Assembly (NCBI RefSeq): GCF_004167665.1
Contig: NZ_SEWE01000003.1
Coordinates: forward strand, 124,001 to 188,000
Direction: 5' to 3'
Source: Hymenobacter persicinus
GTDB taxonomy: Bacteria > Bacteroidota > Bacteroidia > Cytophagales > Hymenobacteraceae
Length of the DNA: 64,000 nt
Translations under genes and position numbers: made by a program
Notes under the pieces: generated by a model
Database searches by the model: none
Told to the model about the DNA's origin: nothing
What the model saw: only the letters and a program-made list of their open reading frames with translations
Shown: positions 17,701 through 25,386 of the stretch, one piece after another
How positions within the stretch are numbered: the stretch's first letter is position 1
Layout: each line of letters starts with the position of its first letter

Positions 17701-20180
17701 ACTCGATGTACCTGAGCACCTCCAAGGACGCCCAGGCCATGAAGTACTACAACGGCGAATACAGCTTCCGCGGCACCACCATCCTGACGCCCGGCGGCCT
17801 CTACGGCGACGGCCGCATGGACGGCCCGCAGTCGTTTATCCGTTCCCGTTCGTTTGCGTTCAAGCCCACCAGCTACTCGGGCAAGAAGTCGACGCTGAGC
17901 ATTAAGTCGGCCGAGGCCAACAAGCCCGCGCTGACGGCCAACGAAGTCGGGTTTGAGTACAACATCAAGCAGGGCTACGCCGACTTTGCCCGCGAGGAAG
18001 GCAGCAAGGCCAGCATCGACCTGCCGTATTCCGACTACAAAACCACCCTCAGCGGCGGTAAGTGGGACTTCAAGAAGAAGATGGTGCAGATGCGCGTGGC
18101 CGCCGGCGCCGACTCCTCGCGCTCGTACTTCTACTCCACTAAGCCCGAGCAGCACGGCCTGAAGTTCCGGGCCAGCACCGGGCAGTACGACCTGAGCCGC
18201 TACCGCCTGGTGGCCGGCGGCGTGCCCTACATTGCCTCCGCCGACGCCTGGATTGAGCCCGACAGCAACAAGGTGTACGTGCTGGCCAACGCCCAGATGC
18301 GCACCTTCCAGAACGCCAACATCACCCTGGACTCCCTGGCCAAGTTCCACCACCTCTACAAAGGGGAAATCAAGGTGCTCTCGCGCACGGCCTTCACCGG
18401 CAACGCCCTGTATAACTACAAAACCGCCGCCGACTCGTTTGCCATCAAGTTCAGCTCCTTTGCCGTCGACTCGGCCGCGGCGCTGGGCGGCAAGCCGGGC
18501 AAGGGCGGTAAGGCCACGGCCAAAGGGCTGCTGAAGAAAAAGGACGACGTGGAGTTTGCGCCGCCGACCACGGCCGTGGCCTCCATTCAGGCCACCGACA
18601 AGTTTCACCTCGCGCCCCGCATTGCCTACCGCGGGGCCGTGAACCTGAACTCCCAGAAGCGCGGCTTCACCTTCGACGGGCAGAGCCGGCTGGAGTTTGC
18701 CAAGGCCCCGACTTCGGCCGAGTGGTTTGCCGTGCAGGACAGTATCGACCCCAAGGGCATTCGAATAAAGCTCCAGGAACCCAAGAGTGAGGATGGCACG
18801 CCCATGGTCACGGGCCTGTTCGTGTCCGACGCCTCCATGAAGGTGTATCCGCTGTTTGTGGCCGTCAAGCCCGGTATTACCGACATGAACCTGTTTCAGG
18901 TGGACGGCACGCTGAGCTACGACGCCAAGAAGCGCCAGTACGCCATCAGCCGCAACGACCTTTCGGACCCGAACGTGTACGAGGGCAGCGTGCTGACCCT
19001 GGACGACTCCACGGGCGCCATCAACCTGCGCGGCAAGCTGAACCTGATCAACTCCAACAAGGACTACAACCTCAGCGCCGCCGGCCTGGGCTACGCCAAG
19101 CCCGACAGCAACGTCTACAAGCTCGACGCCTTCCTGAACTTCGACATCAACATGCCCGAAAAGGCCGTGGAAGCCATGGGCACTGATATGGCCACCAACG
19201 CCCGCGGTCTGCCCGAGGCGCTGACCGGCTCCCAAGCCCAGCTCTACAAGATGGGCGAGTTTATCGGCAGCAAGGCCGTGCAGAGCTACTCCGACCGCAA
19301 GGGCGGCTACACGGCCCTGCAGAAGGTGTCGCCGAAGTTTTTGCACACGCTGGTGCTGAGCCAGGTGAACCTGAAGTGGAGCCCCAAGTTCAATGCCTGG
19401 TACTCGGTGGGTAAAATCGGGTTGGTGAGCGTGGGCAAGAAGGACATCAACGCCATGATTGATGGCTACATCGAAATCAAGAAGGAAGCCACCGGTGACC
19501 TGGTCGAAATGTACCTCGAGGCCGAGCCCCAGACCTGGTACCACATCCGCTACTCCAACAACGTGCTGCTGGCCAAGGCCCAGCACGGCTCCTTCGACGA
19601 AATCATCGGCTACAAGGCCAAGGGTGACTACAACACGGCCACCGAGTACGGCTTCTACCTCGGCGACGACCAGGAGAAGGAGAACTTCACCCGCCACTTC
19701 CGCAAGGACTTCCTCAACGACAACAGCAAGGTGAAGCCCGTGGCCTCCCGCCCGGCCGGCACTATCGACTTTGCCGAAGACGACAAGAAGAAGAAAAAGA
19801 AGAAGGGCAGCGAGTTTGACATGGACAGCACCCCCGCCGCCGATGCCGCCCCGGTGGAGGACACGGGCAAGAAAAAGAAGAAGGGCAAGGACGACGCCAA
19901 CGACCCCTTCAGCACGGCTGATACCCCCGCCGCCCCGCCGGCCGAGGATACCAGCAAAAAGAAGAAAAAGGAGGAAGCCGCCGTGGAGAAAACCACCCCG
20001 GCCCCAGCCCCGGCCACTCCCCCCGCTGAGCCGGCGGCCGTCGACCCCAAGGCGGCGGCCAAGGAAGCCGACCGCCTGAAGAAAGAGGAGGAGAAAAAGG
20101 CCAAGGAGGCCGAAAAGCTGAAAAAGGAAGAGGAGAAAAAGAAAAAGAAGAAGGAGGACGACCCCTTCGGCGATTCTTAA
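14790..20180 (+). CDS. Very large secreted protein of unknown function (1796 residues)
   Basis: I do not recognise a named family. The start at ATG 14790 gives a good signal peptide (MKQFVFGWLCALVLGLSAPAWAQ). Residues about 25-185 are helical. About 190-300 form a low-complexity Pro/Ala/Lys linker with a Gly/Trp/Asp-rich patch. About 310-1660 are mostly short beta strands with repeated D/S/K-rich turns, as in large beta-solenoid or sandwich envelope proteins. About 602-650 (FTVQDVAGHLKLKEDNVR then GLARDGYVKWNP) look like an embedded winged helix, odd for an exported protein. About 1662-1796 is a Lys/Glu/Pro tail with poly-Lys blocks. No T9SS C-terminal domain is seen. A periplasmic or outer-membrane scaffold role is a guess. 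Confidence 0.85.
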   Translation: MKQFVFGWLCALVLGLSAPAWAQKNPGKQPPAAPAAPALPKFTGKLATEPGQFIIDVQSMMATTNNAAAKASGAKLQQLWASNKLTATQQGRIVALSQQMLARRFKPRPDFEALYNAVTAGASVQNFSDKQMDEFLDVVTKTLEREQVPATQKFLQTSAQFLDTKYLYSSRYNKLRVIGGTFSFAYNETDMPQPAPPAPKPAAPSPVSTPVTTGAPIKTTTTPAKPKPAPKKKVSSGWDTADDWGSGSSGWGNDDGWGTPKKKPAAAKAPVKTAPGTKTAAPVKEPEPEPEPAPSYTYDTYVAPPTRGPVLLIKDADLFMATAGDSIFIRKVSGAVVPGTSRFVGQGGQYVWSIKQNLVTADFTNFDFDFTKAELTAQPMTLTYPAVLEAPIQGAFAYKSVKKKPGAVDSGYPRFISLTNDARVKNIGDNIRYYGGFSLAGSRTLSASLDGSLSRIIVEIDGKPKFRASSSAYVLGDSLITANRAAVTIFQDKTDSLTHPGVKLKFSKTRQVLQLAREEGLYKTTPYADSYHQMEIQTEMLTWPLRTPDIQFSILTAKNQVTANFESKEFYTNTRYQQIKSINKLHPLQMVVGYSQANGNVKTFTVQDVAGHLKLKEDNVRSAVAGLARDGYVKWNPQTEQITLLPKAGHYVNSSRGKKDYDHIAIKSLSPNGKNATLNLTSNDLIVRGVDRFNFSDDSVTVFVKPDSSTIRIQKNRGVLFNGTVVASAFIFKGKEFKFDYDGFYVDLVKIDSIIVKGKGSKGSVMKARKDTDFALTNKNKTSAGRLYINAPNNKSGRKKLGAYPSFDASTGAYVFFNKPEVLGGAYDTAVYFDIPPFKLDSLNNKNRSAVGFKGTFVSGGIMPSFKTKLSLQDDGSLGFVYDVPKEGFPIYGGKGKLYNKVTMSNRGIQGVGKVNYLTGEFLSDQFIFYRDSLVTVGKTATIGQGPLNGVEFAKVTLLPGYQMKWAVKQDSMYLSTSKDAQAMKYYNGEYSFRGTTILTPGGLYGDGRMDGPQSFIRSRSFAFKPTSYSGKKSTLSIKSAEANKPALTANEVGFEYNIKQGYADFAREEGSKASIDLPYSDYKTTLSGGKWDFKKKMVQMRVAAGADSSRSYFYSTKPEQHGLKFRASTGQYDLSRYRLVAGGVPYIASADAWIEPDSNKVYVLANAQMRTFQNANITLDSLAKFHHLYKGEIKVLSRTAFTGNALYNYKTAADSFAIKFSSFAVDSAAALGGKPGKGGKATAKGLLKKKDDVEFAPPTTAVASIQATDKFHLAPRIAYRGAVNLNSQKRGFTFDGQSRLEFAKAPTSAEWFAVQDSIDPKGIRIKLQEPKSEDGTPMVTGLFVSDASMKVYPLFVAVKPGITDMNLFQVDGTLSYDAKKRQYAISRNDLSDPNVYEGSVLTLDDSTGAINLRGKLNLINSNKDYNLSAAGLGYAKPDSNVYKLDAFLNFDINMPEKAVEAMGTDMATNARGLPEALTGSQAQLYKMGEFIGSKAVQSYSDRKGGYTALQKVSPKFLHTLVLSQVNLKWSPKFNAWYSVGKIGLVSVGKKDINAMIDGYIEIKKEATGDLVEMYLEAEPQTWYHIRYSNNVLLAKAQHGSFDEIIGYKAKGDYNTATEYGFYLGDDQEKENFTRHFRKDFLNDNSKVKPVASRPAGTIDFAEDDKKKKKKKGSEFDMDSTPAADAAPVEDTGKKKKKGKDDANDPFSTADTPAAPPAEDTSKKKKKEEAAVEKTTPAPAPATPPAEPAAVDPKAAAKEADRLKKEEEKKAKEAEKLKKEEEKKKKKKEDDPFGDS

Positions 20181-20201
20181 TTCCGCTCCGCACTGCTTGT
20201 A

Positions 20202-20237
20202 ACAGCCCCGCCCGGTTATCCGGCGCGGGGCTGTTTT
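20202..20237 (+). terminator. Terminator of the giant secreted-protein gene
   Basis: Stem ACAGCCCCGCCCG / CGGCGCGGGGCTGT followed by TTTTTT, about 20 bases after the stop. Confidence 0.88.
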
Positions 20238-20242
20238 TTGCC

Positions 20243-20348
20243 GTAGCGCGAACTTTAGCTGCGCTGTCCTGCGGTTGTAATTCGCGGACCATAACGACAG
20301 TTTTTCAGTCGTATCGTTCAGCTGCGCGAACTACAAAGTTCGCGCTAC
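20243..20348. repeat. 106-bp palindromic REP-like element
   Basis: The ends are a perfect 14-bp inverted repeat, GTAGCGCGAACTTT at 20243-20256 and its complement at 20335-20348. Inside, AGCTGCGC-type words recur near both arms, so the whole can fold as a cruciform or hairpin. It lies between the terminator at 20202 and the plsY promoter and resembles a short repetitive extragenic palindrome. Confidence 0.6.
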
Positions 20349-20363
20349 AGTAAAGAAGCCCGT

Positions 20364-20371
20364 TATCTTTG
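20364..20371 (+). promoter_or_regulatory. -7 promoter element of plsY
   Basis: TATCTTTG is an exact TAnnTTTG match, 30 bases before the plsY ATG at 20402. No convincing -33 element is seen because the REP-like repeat occupies that place. Confidence 0.55.
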
Positions 20372-20401
20372 GCCGACTCCCCATTCCCCCACCTCGCCTC
20401 C

Positions 20402-21040
20402 ATGAACCTGCCCCTGATTCTCGTCCTGCTGCTTGCTGCCTACCTTATCGGCTCCATCCCGACGGCGCTCTGGGTCGGCCGCCGCTTCTTCGGCCTCGAC
20501 ATTCGGGAACACGGCTCCGGCAACGCGGGCGCCACCAACACCTTCCGGGTGCTGGGCAAAAAGCCCGGCTCGGTGGTCATGGCCATCGACATTCTCAAGG
20601 GCTGGGCCGCCACCATGATGGCCACGGTGATGCTCCACCAGGGTGCCATCGAGCCCGGGCAGCTGCTTTACTTCCAGCTGGCCTGCGGGGTGCTGGCGGT
20701 GCTGGGCCACATCTACCCTGTCTTCGCCCAGTTTCGCGGGGGCAAGGGGGTGGCCACGGTGCTGGGCATGATGCTGGCCATTGCCCCGGCCACGGTGGGC
20801 GTCTGCATCCTGGTGTTTCTGGTGGTGCTGGTCTTGTTCCGCTACGTGTCGCTGGCTTCCATGTCGGCCGGAGTGGCTTTTGCCCTGCTCCAGCTGCTGC
20901 CCGCCTTCCGGCCCCAGAACCCACTGCTGCTTTACTTCGGCTTCGTACTAGCCGCCCTGCTCATCTACACCCACCGCGCCAACATCGGCCGCCTGCGCGC
21001 CGGCAATGAGAGCCGGGTACCGATGTTCGGGCGGAAGTAG
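20402..21040 (+). CDS. plsY: Acyl-phosphate:glycerol-3-phosphate acyltransferase
   Basis: Integral membrane enzyme that moves the acyl group from acyl-phosphate to glycerol 3-phosphate, the first step of phospholipid synthesis. The protein has 212 residues with about five hydrophobic segments. The family motifs are present: [11 protein letters not shown], the loop [16 protein letters not shown] and [14 protein letters not shown]. The ATG at 20402 is chosen over 20369 because the -7 box at 20364 overlaps the longer start and the shorter protein matches the usual N-terminus. A small unknown gene begins one base after its stop. Confidence 0.96.
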   Translation: MNLPLILVLLLAAYLIGSIPTALWVGRRFFGLDIREHGSGNAGATNTFRVLGKKPGSVVMAIDILKGWAATMMATVMLHQGAIEPGQLLYFQLACGVLAVLGHIYPVFAQFRGGKGVATVLGMMLAIAPATVGVCILVFLVVLVLFRYVSLASMSAGVAFALLQLLPAFRPQNPLLLYFGFVLAALLIYTHRANIGRLRAGNESRVPMFGRK

Positions 21041-21041
21041 G

Positions 21042-21350
21042 ATGTTACCTACTTCAACCACTAATCCGGAAGCCAACTACCGTGTTATAGCCACCCAATG
21101 GATAGGCTCTACACGGCTGGTTATTTACGACTGGATGGAATTCCCACTAGGACAGCCGGCTCGCAACCTATTCGCCTATGATGCCAAAGGGGTATTTTTG
21201 TGGCGGGCTGAGGATATCGACCAAGGTGCTGTTGATGCCTACGTTTCGTTTCAGTCGGAGCAGCCCTTGCGCGTATGGAACTTCGCCGGCTTCGTATGTG
21301 CGATTGACTGCAAAACCGGGGAGGTGTTGGCGAAAGAGGAAAGGAGATAG
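21042..21350 (+). CDS. Small hypothetical protein downstream of plsY
   Basis: About 102 residues from ATG 21042, directly after the plsY stop, so probably translated from the same transcript. It reads ARNLFAYDAKGVFLWRAEDI, then AYVSFQSEQPLRVWNFAGFV, then CAIDCKTGEVLAKE, a two-sheet pattern seen in small Bacteroidetes proteins whose strands end in a turn like AYDxxGxxLW. No signal peptide, membrane segment or catalytic motif is present. Function is unknown; it may be an immunity-like or housekeeping small protein, but nothing supports a choice. Confidence 0.7.
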   Translation: MLPTSTTNPEANYRVIATQWIGSTRLVIYDWMEFPLGQPARNLFAYDAKGVFLWRAEDIDQGAVDAYVSFQSEQPLRVWNFAGFVCAIDCKTGEVLAKEERR

Positions 21351-21358
21351 CAAAATGG

Positions 21359-21440
21359 GTAGAGACGCATACTTGCGTCTCATCGGCCGCACCATTTGGC
21401 TTGTTTCGTTCAACGACGAGACGCAAGTATGCGTCTCTAC
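21359..21440. repeat. 23-bp perfect inverted repeat (REP-like)
   Basis: Arms at 21359-21381 and 21418-21440 are exact reverse complements (start GTAGAGACGCATACTTGC) around a 36-base loop. Each arm is itself partly palindromic around GAGACGCA. It lies just past the gene at 21042 and could act as a terminator, but the lack of a T run points to a repetitive palindrome. Confidence 0.7.
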
Positions 21441-21498
21441 GTCGTTCGGGCGGCTATTTCATGCAGCCGAACAGCGTCTTCGTGCTGCCCCGCCGGGG

Positions 21499-21657
21499 CT
21501 ACTTCTTCCGGCCGCGCTTATGCCACTCCCGCACCGACAGCCCTAAGATGAGTGCCCCTAAAGCTGCCAGAATTAGCATAGCTGTGTGGCCTTCCTCCGA
21601 CGACCAATCAGCGCGTTGACTACCCCCGTAGCTACTGAAAGCAAGCAGTAGATTCAT
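21499..21657 (-). CDS. Small single-pass membrane protein (52 residues)
   Basis: A short minus-strand frame, ATG 21657 to stop 21499, reads MNLLLAFSSYGGSQRADW, then an acidic stretch, then the membrane segment AMLILAALGALILGLSVREW and a basic end HKRGRKK. The one hydrophobic helix followed by positive charge is a credible inner-membrane protein. No promoter is evident and the surroundings are repeat-rich, so it may be a chance frame. Function is unknown. Confidence 0.45.
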   Translation of the reverse strand: MNLLLAFSSYGGSQRADWSSEEGHTAMLILAALGALILGLSVREWHKRGRKK

Positions 21658-21809
21658 GCTACTAGGCTACCCAAACCCGCTGATAAGAACCTTAGGATGC
21701 ATGCTGAGAGGGCGTCGAGTAGCCCGAAGCACTAACCGGCTGGCCCGAAACCCCACCAAAGCCGGCCCAGGCCCCGCCCGCTACCCCCGAAGGGGTGAAA
21801 TTAGCTGCC

Positions 21810-21970
21810 GGTTGGAGCTTCGGTCGTTCCGGTTGCCTCTTCGGTCGTTCCGGTTGAGGCTTCGGGGGGGCCGGTCAGTGCTTCGGGCGCTCCGGTTGGT
21901 GGTTTGGTTGCTCCGGGCGGTTCTTCGGTCGTTCCGGTTGGCGCATCAGCCGTTCCGGTTGGGGCTTCGG
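21810..21970. repeat. 21-bp degenerate tandem repeat, seven units and a partial
   Basis: From 21811 there are seven units of exactly 21 bases, each of the form GTTGGNGCTTCGGTCGTTCCG with substitutions but no length change, plus a 13-base part unit ending at 21970. One minus-strand frame reads as a hydrophilic APTGTTE-like heptapeptide repeat and one plus frame as VGASVVP-like, but both are closed by TAG just before the repeat and lack a start. It may be a remnant of a coding repeat or a non-coding minisatellite. Confidence 0.75.
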
Positions 21971-22114
21971 ACTAACAAACGGGGCGTTGGTCCTGCTAAT
22001 CCGGGCGATGGTCCTTCTTTTTAGGAGCGGCGGCGGGAGGGAACTAGGTTAGTAGCAGTCGATATCGAGCTGATAGTCGGCATATCCTTCCCTTTTTTTA
22101 TTATCCGTCATTTT

Positions 22115-22807
22115 ATGAAAGACAAGAACCCCGTAGCCGAGTACCCCTTCACCCAGGCCCAACTCTGGCAGCGCTGCCTGGACCTGCAATCCGCCCTCAC
22201 CCGCGACGCGGCCGCGCTGGCCGGGCGGGGCATCACCGCCGCCCACCTCACCAAGCTCAAAGCCGATACTGCCGCCTTCGGCGAGATGGAGCCCGACACG
22301 GTGCTAGTGCAGGAAGGCGCCGCCGTGACCGAAGAGAAAGACGCCGTAGTGCTAGCTCTGGAAACCAGTGTGCAGCAGGTACTGAGCATCATTGCCCTGC
22401 AGGATGAGCCGCGCACGGCCCGCTACAAGCGCTTCGGCGTGAGCAGCGTGACCGATCTTACCGAGCCTAAGCTGCACCTGGCCGCCACCATGCTGGTAAA
22501 GCAGGGCCGCAAGTACCTGGCCGAGTACGCCGAGCAGGGCCTGACGGCGGCAATGCTCGACGCGGTAGCCGGGCACAACGAGGCGTTTGTGGAGGGCCTA
22601 GCCGAGCGCAAGGAGGCCGAAAACACCCGCAGCGGGGCCACGCGGGCGCGGCTGCTGTTTGCCAACGGCCTCTACCGGCAGCTGGTGCAGCTCTGCGCCG
22701 CCGGCACCTCGGTGTGGCAGCTTACCGACGCGGCCAAGGCCCGGGAGTACGTGGTCGACCCGGCGGCGGTGGCGGCCCGGCCGGTACCGCCCAAGCCGGC
22801 GGGCTAA
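22115..22807 (+). CDS. Conserved hypothetical all-helical protein
   Basis: A 230-residue protein with no signal peptide or membrane segment. Nearly the whole length predicts as amphipathic helices, for example KLHLAATMLVKQGRKYLAEY and RLLFANGLYRQLVQLCAAG. A repeated organisation, with a helix, then GLTAAMLDAV or GRGITAAHLTKLKAD, then a helix, suggests a bundle made of two similar halves. The C-terminus is Pro/Ala-rich. I do not recognise a family. It stands alone, followed by a strong hairpin at 22831. Function is unknown. Confidence 0.78.
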   Translation: MKDKNPVAEYPFTQAQLWQRCLDLQSALTRDAAALAGRGITAAHLTKLKADTAAFGEMEPDTVLVQEGAAVTEEKDAVVLALETSVQQVLSIIALQDEPRTARYKRFGVSSVTDLTEPKLHLAATMLVKQGRKYLAEYAEQGLTAAMLDAVAGHNEAFVEGLAERKEAENTRSGATRARLLFANGLYRQLVQLCAAGTSVWQLTDAAKAREYVVDPAAVAARPVPPKPAG

Positions 22808-22830
22808 GGCCCCGGGCCCGGAAGGAGTGT

Positions 22831-22868
22831 GCCCCGGTGACCGGTTAGCCGGGCACCGGGGCATTTTA
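22831..22868 (+). terminator. Terminator-like hairpin after the all-helical protein gene
   Basis: GCCCCGGTG / CACCGGGGC stem with a 14-base loop followed by ATTTTAG. Confidence 0.6.
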
Positions 22869-22965
22869 GTGTCCGTCGGGCTAGGGCCGGCGGGGTGGAC
22901 GCGGTACCTTTAATCCAACCATTAGCCGCTCGCGCTGTTGGGAAGCTGATACTTCTTTTTTGCTG

Positions 22966-23394
22966 ATGACTGACATTACCCTTATTGCTGAGTCCTACGG
23001 CTCCATGCTGCTGGCTCCGGACGTGCCCTGCCTGATCGTGCAGTGGCACGGCTTCGCCAACCAGGCACAGTTTCAGTCGTTGATGGACCGCGGCCTGGCC
23101 CTGTACGTAGAAGAAGCCCGGCGGACCCAGCCCCTGGGCTGGCTGGCCGACACCCGCCACGTGGGGGCCACCACGCCCGCCCTGCAGGAGTGGCTGGCCC
23201 ACGACTGGAACCCGCGGGCCTACGCAGCCGGCATCCGGCACTGCAGCTTTGTGGCGCCGGAAAGCGTGTTCGGGCAGATTTCGGTGCAGCAGTACACGGC
23301 CCACACCACCGAGGCCGCGACCTACCGGATTGAGCCCGCCTACCATCGTACCCTGGCCGCGGCCAAGCGCTGGCTGCGCGAGCAGTTGGCGTAG
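22966..23394 (+). CDS. STAS/SpoIIAA-like small protein
   Basis: About 142 residues from ATG 22966 (MTDITLIAESYGSMLLAPDV). A short alpha/beta domain with CLIVQWHGFANQAQFQSLMD, then GWLADTRHVGATTPALQEW, then IRHCSFVAPESVFGQISV. The D-T-R after a strand and the trailing helix AAAKRWLREQL resemble the next gene (VLNDTRKVLGPWDHSLDW and DDDAKAWL). Both fit the SpoIIAA-like fold used for protein contacts. No kinase or anti-sigma partner is nearby. The pair probably arose by tandem duplication. Confidence 0.7.
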   Translation: MTDITLIAESYGSMLLAPDVPCLIVQWHGFANQAQFQSLMDRGLALYVEEARRTQPLGWLADTRHVGATTPALQEWLAHDWNPRAYAAGIRHCSFVAPESVFGQISVQQYTAHTTEAATYRIEPAYHRTLAAAKRWLREQLA

Positions 23395-23464
23395 CGCCGC
23401 CTCCTGGCCCCGGGTATTACTTTTCTCTTTTGCCGACCCTTGGTGGCGGTGTTGCCCTATCCTT

Positions 23465-23875
23465 ATGAAACAAGAACTGCAAAGCTCCCTGGGCCGCCCC
23501 TACATTACCATCGAAGATGACCAGGCCAACCGCTGGATTTCGGTCGACTGGGCCGGCTATCTGACTCCCGACAGCATCAAGGCCGGTGCAGCGGCCTACA
23601 TTGCGGCCGTGGCCGAGTCGGGCTTTAACTGCGTGCTCAACGACACGCGCAAGGTGCTCGGCCCCTGGGACCATTCCCTCGACTGGGTCGTCAACGTGTG
23701 GGCCGTGGAGGCTACCGCCGCCGGCGTGCGCCACTTCGCCATGGTTTCGACGCCCGATTCCATGGCCGACGCCTCGGCCGCCAAGTTCTACGCCCAGCTC
23801 AAGGGCTTCGAGGTGCGCATCTTCGGCAACGACGACGACGCCAAAGCCTGGCTGCGCACGGTGTGCGGCAAGTAG
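23465..23875 (+). CDS. STAS/SpoIIAA-like small protein (paralogue of the preceding gene)
   Basis: A 136-residue soluble protein starting at ATG 23465 (MKQELQSSLGRPYITIEDDQ). It has the same outline as the gene before it: a strand with ISVDWAGYLTPDSIKAGA, the core CVLNDTRKVLGPWDHSLDWV, then VRHFAMVSTPDSMADASAA and a final FEVRIFGNDDDAKAWLRTV. The last part lies close to the STAS C-terminal strand-helix, found in many Bacteroidetes small proteins. The gap of 70 bases to the upstream gene leaves room for a separate promoter. Function is unknown. Confidence 0.72.
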   Translation: MKQELQSSLGRPYITIEDDQANRWISVDWAGYLTPDSIKAGAAAYIAAVAESGFNCVLNDTRKVLGPWDHSLDWVVNVWAVEATAAGVRHFAMVSTPDSMADASAAKFYAQLKGFEVRIFGNDDDAKAWLRTVCGK

Positions 23876-23893
23876 AGCCGGCTGGAAAACCAC

Positions 23894-23924
23894 CGTCATG
23901 CTTCGCCTTCGGCTCTGCATGACG
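23894..23924. repeat. Short palindrome
   Basis: CGTCATGC and its complement GCATGACG flank a 15-base loop between two genes. It could be a weak terminator or a REP-like element. Confidence 0.5.
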
Positions 23925-24002
23925 TTCTGGTTATAGCCTAGCCGTCGGCTCCCGGCTTCTGCCTACTTTTACCCCCGCATTTCCACCTAACCCCACCGCC
24001 GC

Positions 24003-25367
24003 ATGGCTTCTTACCTCGAAAGCAACCAGGAACGTTTCTTAAGTGAGCTGCTCGACTGGCTGCGTATCCCGTCCGTTTCGGCCGACCCGAAGTTTCACGC
24101 CGACGTGCTCAAGGCCGCCGACTACCTTAAAGCCCGCCTCGAAGAAGTAGGGGTGGAGAACGTGGAGCTCTGCCAGACCGCCGGCAACCCCATCGTCTAC
24201 GGCGACAAAATCGTGGATCCCAGCCTGCCCACGGTGCTCGTCTACGGCCACTACGACGTGCAGCCCGCCGACCCCTACGAGCTCTGGACCTCGCCGCCGT
24301 TTGAGCCCGTCATCAAGGACGGCAACATCTACGCCCGCGGCGCCTGCGACGACAAAGGCCAGGTCTACATGCACGTAAAGGCCTTCGAAATGCTGATGCA
24401 GGACGGCGGCATGCCCTGCAACGTGAAGTTCATGTTTGAGGGCGAGGAGGAAGTAGGCTCCAGCAACCTGGGCATCTTCGTGAAGGCCAACAAGGAAAAG
24501 CTCAAGGCCGACGTCATCTTAATTTCCGACACCGGCATTCTGGCCAACGACGTGCCCAGCATCGAAGTAGGGCTGCGCGGCCTCTCGTACCACGAGGTGG
24601 AAGTAACGGGCCCGAACCGGGATTTGCACTCCGGCCTTTACGGCGGCGCCGTGCCCAACCCCATCAACGTGCTCTGCAAGATGATTGCCTCCCTGCACGA
24701 CGAAAACAATCACATTACCATCCCCGCCTTCTACGACAACGTGGACGAGCTTTCGGCCGAGGAGCGCGCCGAAATGGCCAAGGCTCCGCACTCCGACGAG
24801 GAGTTCAAGAAAAGCATCGGCCTGACCGACATCTACGGTGAGAAAGGCTACAGCACCCTGGAGCGCACCAGCATCCGGCCCACGCTCGACGTGAACGGCA
24901 TCTGGGGCGGCTACACCGGCGAGGGCGCCAAAACCGTCATTGCCTCCAAGGCCTACGCCAAAATCTCGATGCGCCTGGTGCCCCACCAGACCTCCGACGA
25001 AATCACGGCCCTGTTCCAAAAGCACTTCGAAAGCATTGCTCCCAGCGGCGTGACGGTGAAAGTAACGCCCCACCACGGCGGTGAGCCGGTCGTGACGCCC
25101 ACTGATTCGGTCGCCTACAAGGCCGCGGCCGACGCCATGGAAACCACCTTCGGTAAGCGCCCCATCCCGACCCGCGGCGGCGGCTCCATCCCCATCGTGG
25201 CCATGTTCAAAACCGAGCTGGGCCTCGACTCCGTGCTGCTCGGCTTCGGCCTCGACTCGGATGCCATCCACTCGCCTAACGAGCACTACGGCGTATTCAA
25301 CTTCCTGAAGGGCATCGAAACCATCCCGCACTTCTACCGCAACTACGCGGCGGCCATGAAAGGCTAG
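24003..25367 (+). CDS. M20 family dipeptidase (CNDP/PepV-like)
   Basis: A 454-residue zinc metallopeptidase. The metal and catalytic residues are in the usual order: YGHYDVQPADP (H83, D85), ARGACDDKGQ (bridging Asp near 116), FEGEEEVGSSN (Glu pair near 148-150), ISDTGIL (Asp) and SDAIHSPNE (His) near the C-terminus. The lid/dimerisation domain sits between roughly residues 200 and 320. No signal peptide, so it should act in the cytosol on di- or small peptides. A strong palindromic terminator follows. The substrate cannot be fixed; carnosinase/CNDP-type and PepV-type enzymes look alike. Confidence 0.93.
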   Translation: MASYLESNQERFLSELLDWLRIPSVSADPKFHADVLKAADYLKARLEEVGVENVELCQTAGNPIVYGDKIVDPSLPTVLVYGHYDVQPADPYELWTSPPFEPVIKDGNIYARGACDDKGQVYMHVKAFEMLMQDGGMPCNVKFMFEGEEEVGSSNLGIFVKANKEKLKADVILISDTGILANDVPSIEVGLRGLSYHEVEVTGPNRDLHSGLYGGAVPNPINVLCKMIASLHDENNHITIPAFYDNVDELSAEERAEMAKAPHSDEEFKKSIGLTDIYGEKGYSTLERTSIRPTLDVNGIWGGYTGEGAKTVIASKAYAKISMRLVPHQTSDEITALFQKHFESIAPSGVTVKVTPHHGGEPVVTPTDSVAYKAAADAMETTFGKRPIPTRGGGSIPIVAMFKTELGLDSVLLGFGLDSDAIHSPNEHYGVFNFLKGIETIPHFYRNYAAAMKG

Positions 25368-25386
25368 GGTAATTTCGATGAGCAAC

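Larger units (their letters stand above)
21351..22114. other. 764-bp gene-poor spacer
   Basis: Apart from the 23-bp inverted repeat, the 52-residue minus-strand frame and the 21-bp tandem repeat listed separately, I see no gene here. The plus-strand frame at 21656-22024 is Arg-rich low complexity made by the repeat and is not credible. Confidence 0.6.

Noticed and set aside
14661..19697. A 1678-residue open frame on the minus strand
   Set aside because: It lies wholly antisense to the secreted-protein gene, reads as His/Val/Leu-rich nonsense typical of GC-rich antisense frames, and has no signal or domain.
21656..22024. 122-residue Arg-rich plus-strand frame
   Set aside because: Its content is produced by the 21-bp repeat and has no start context or homology pattern.
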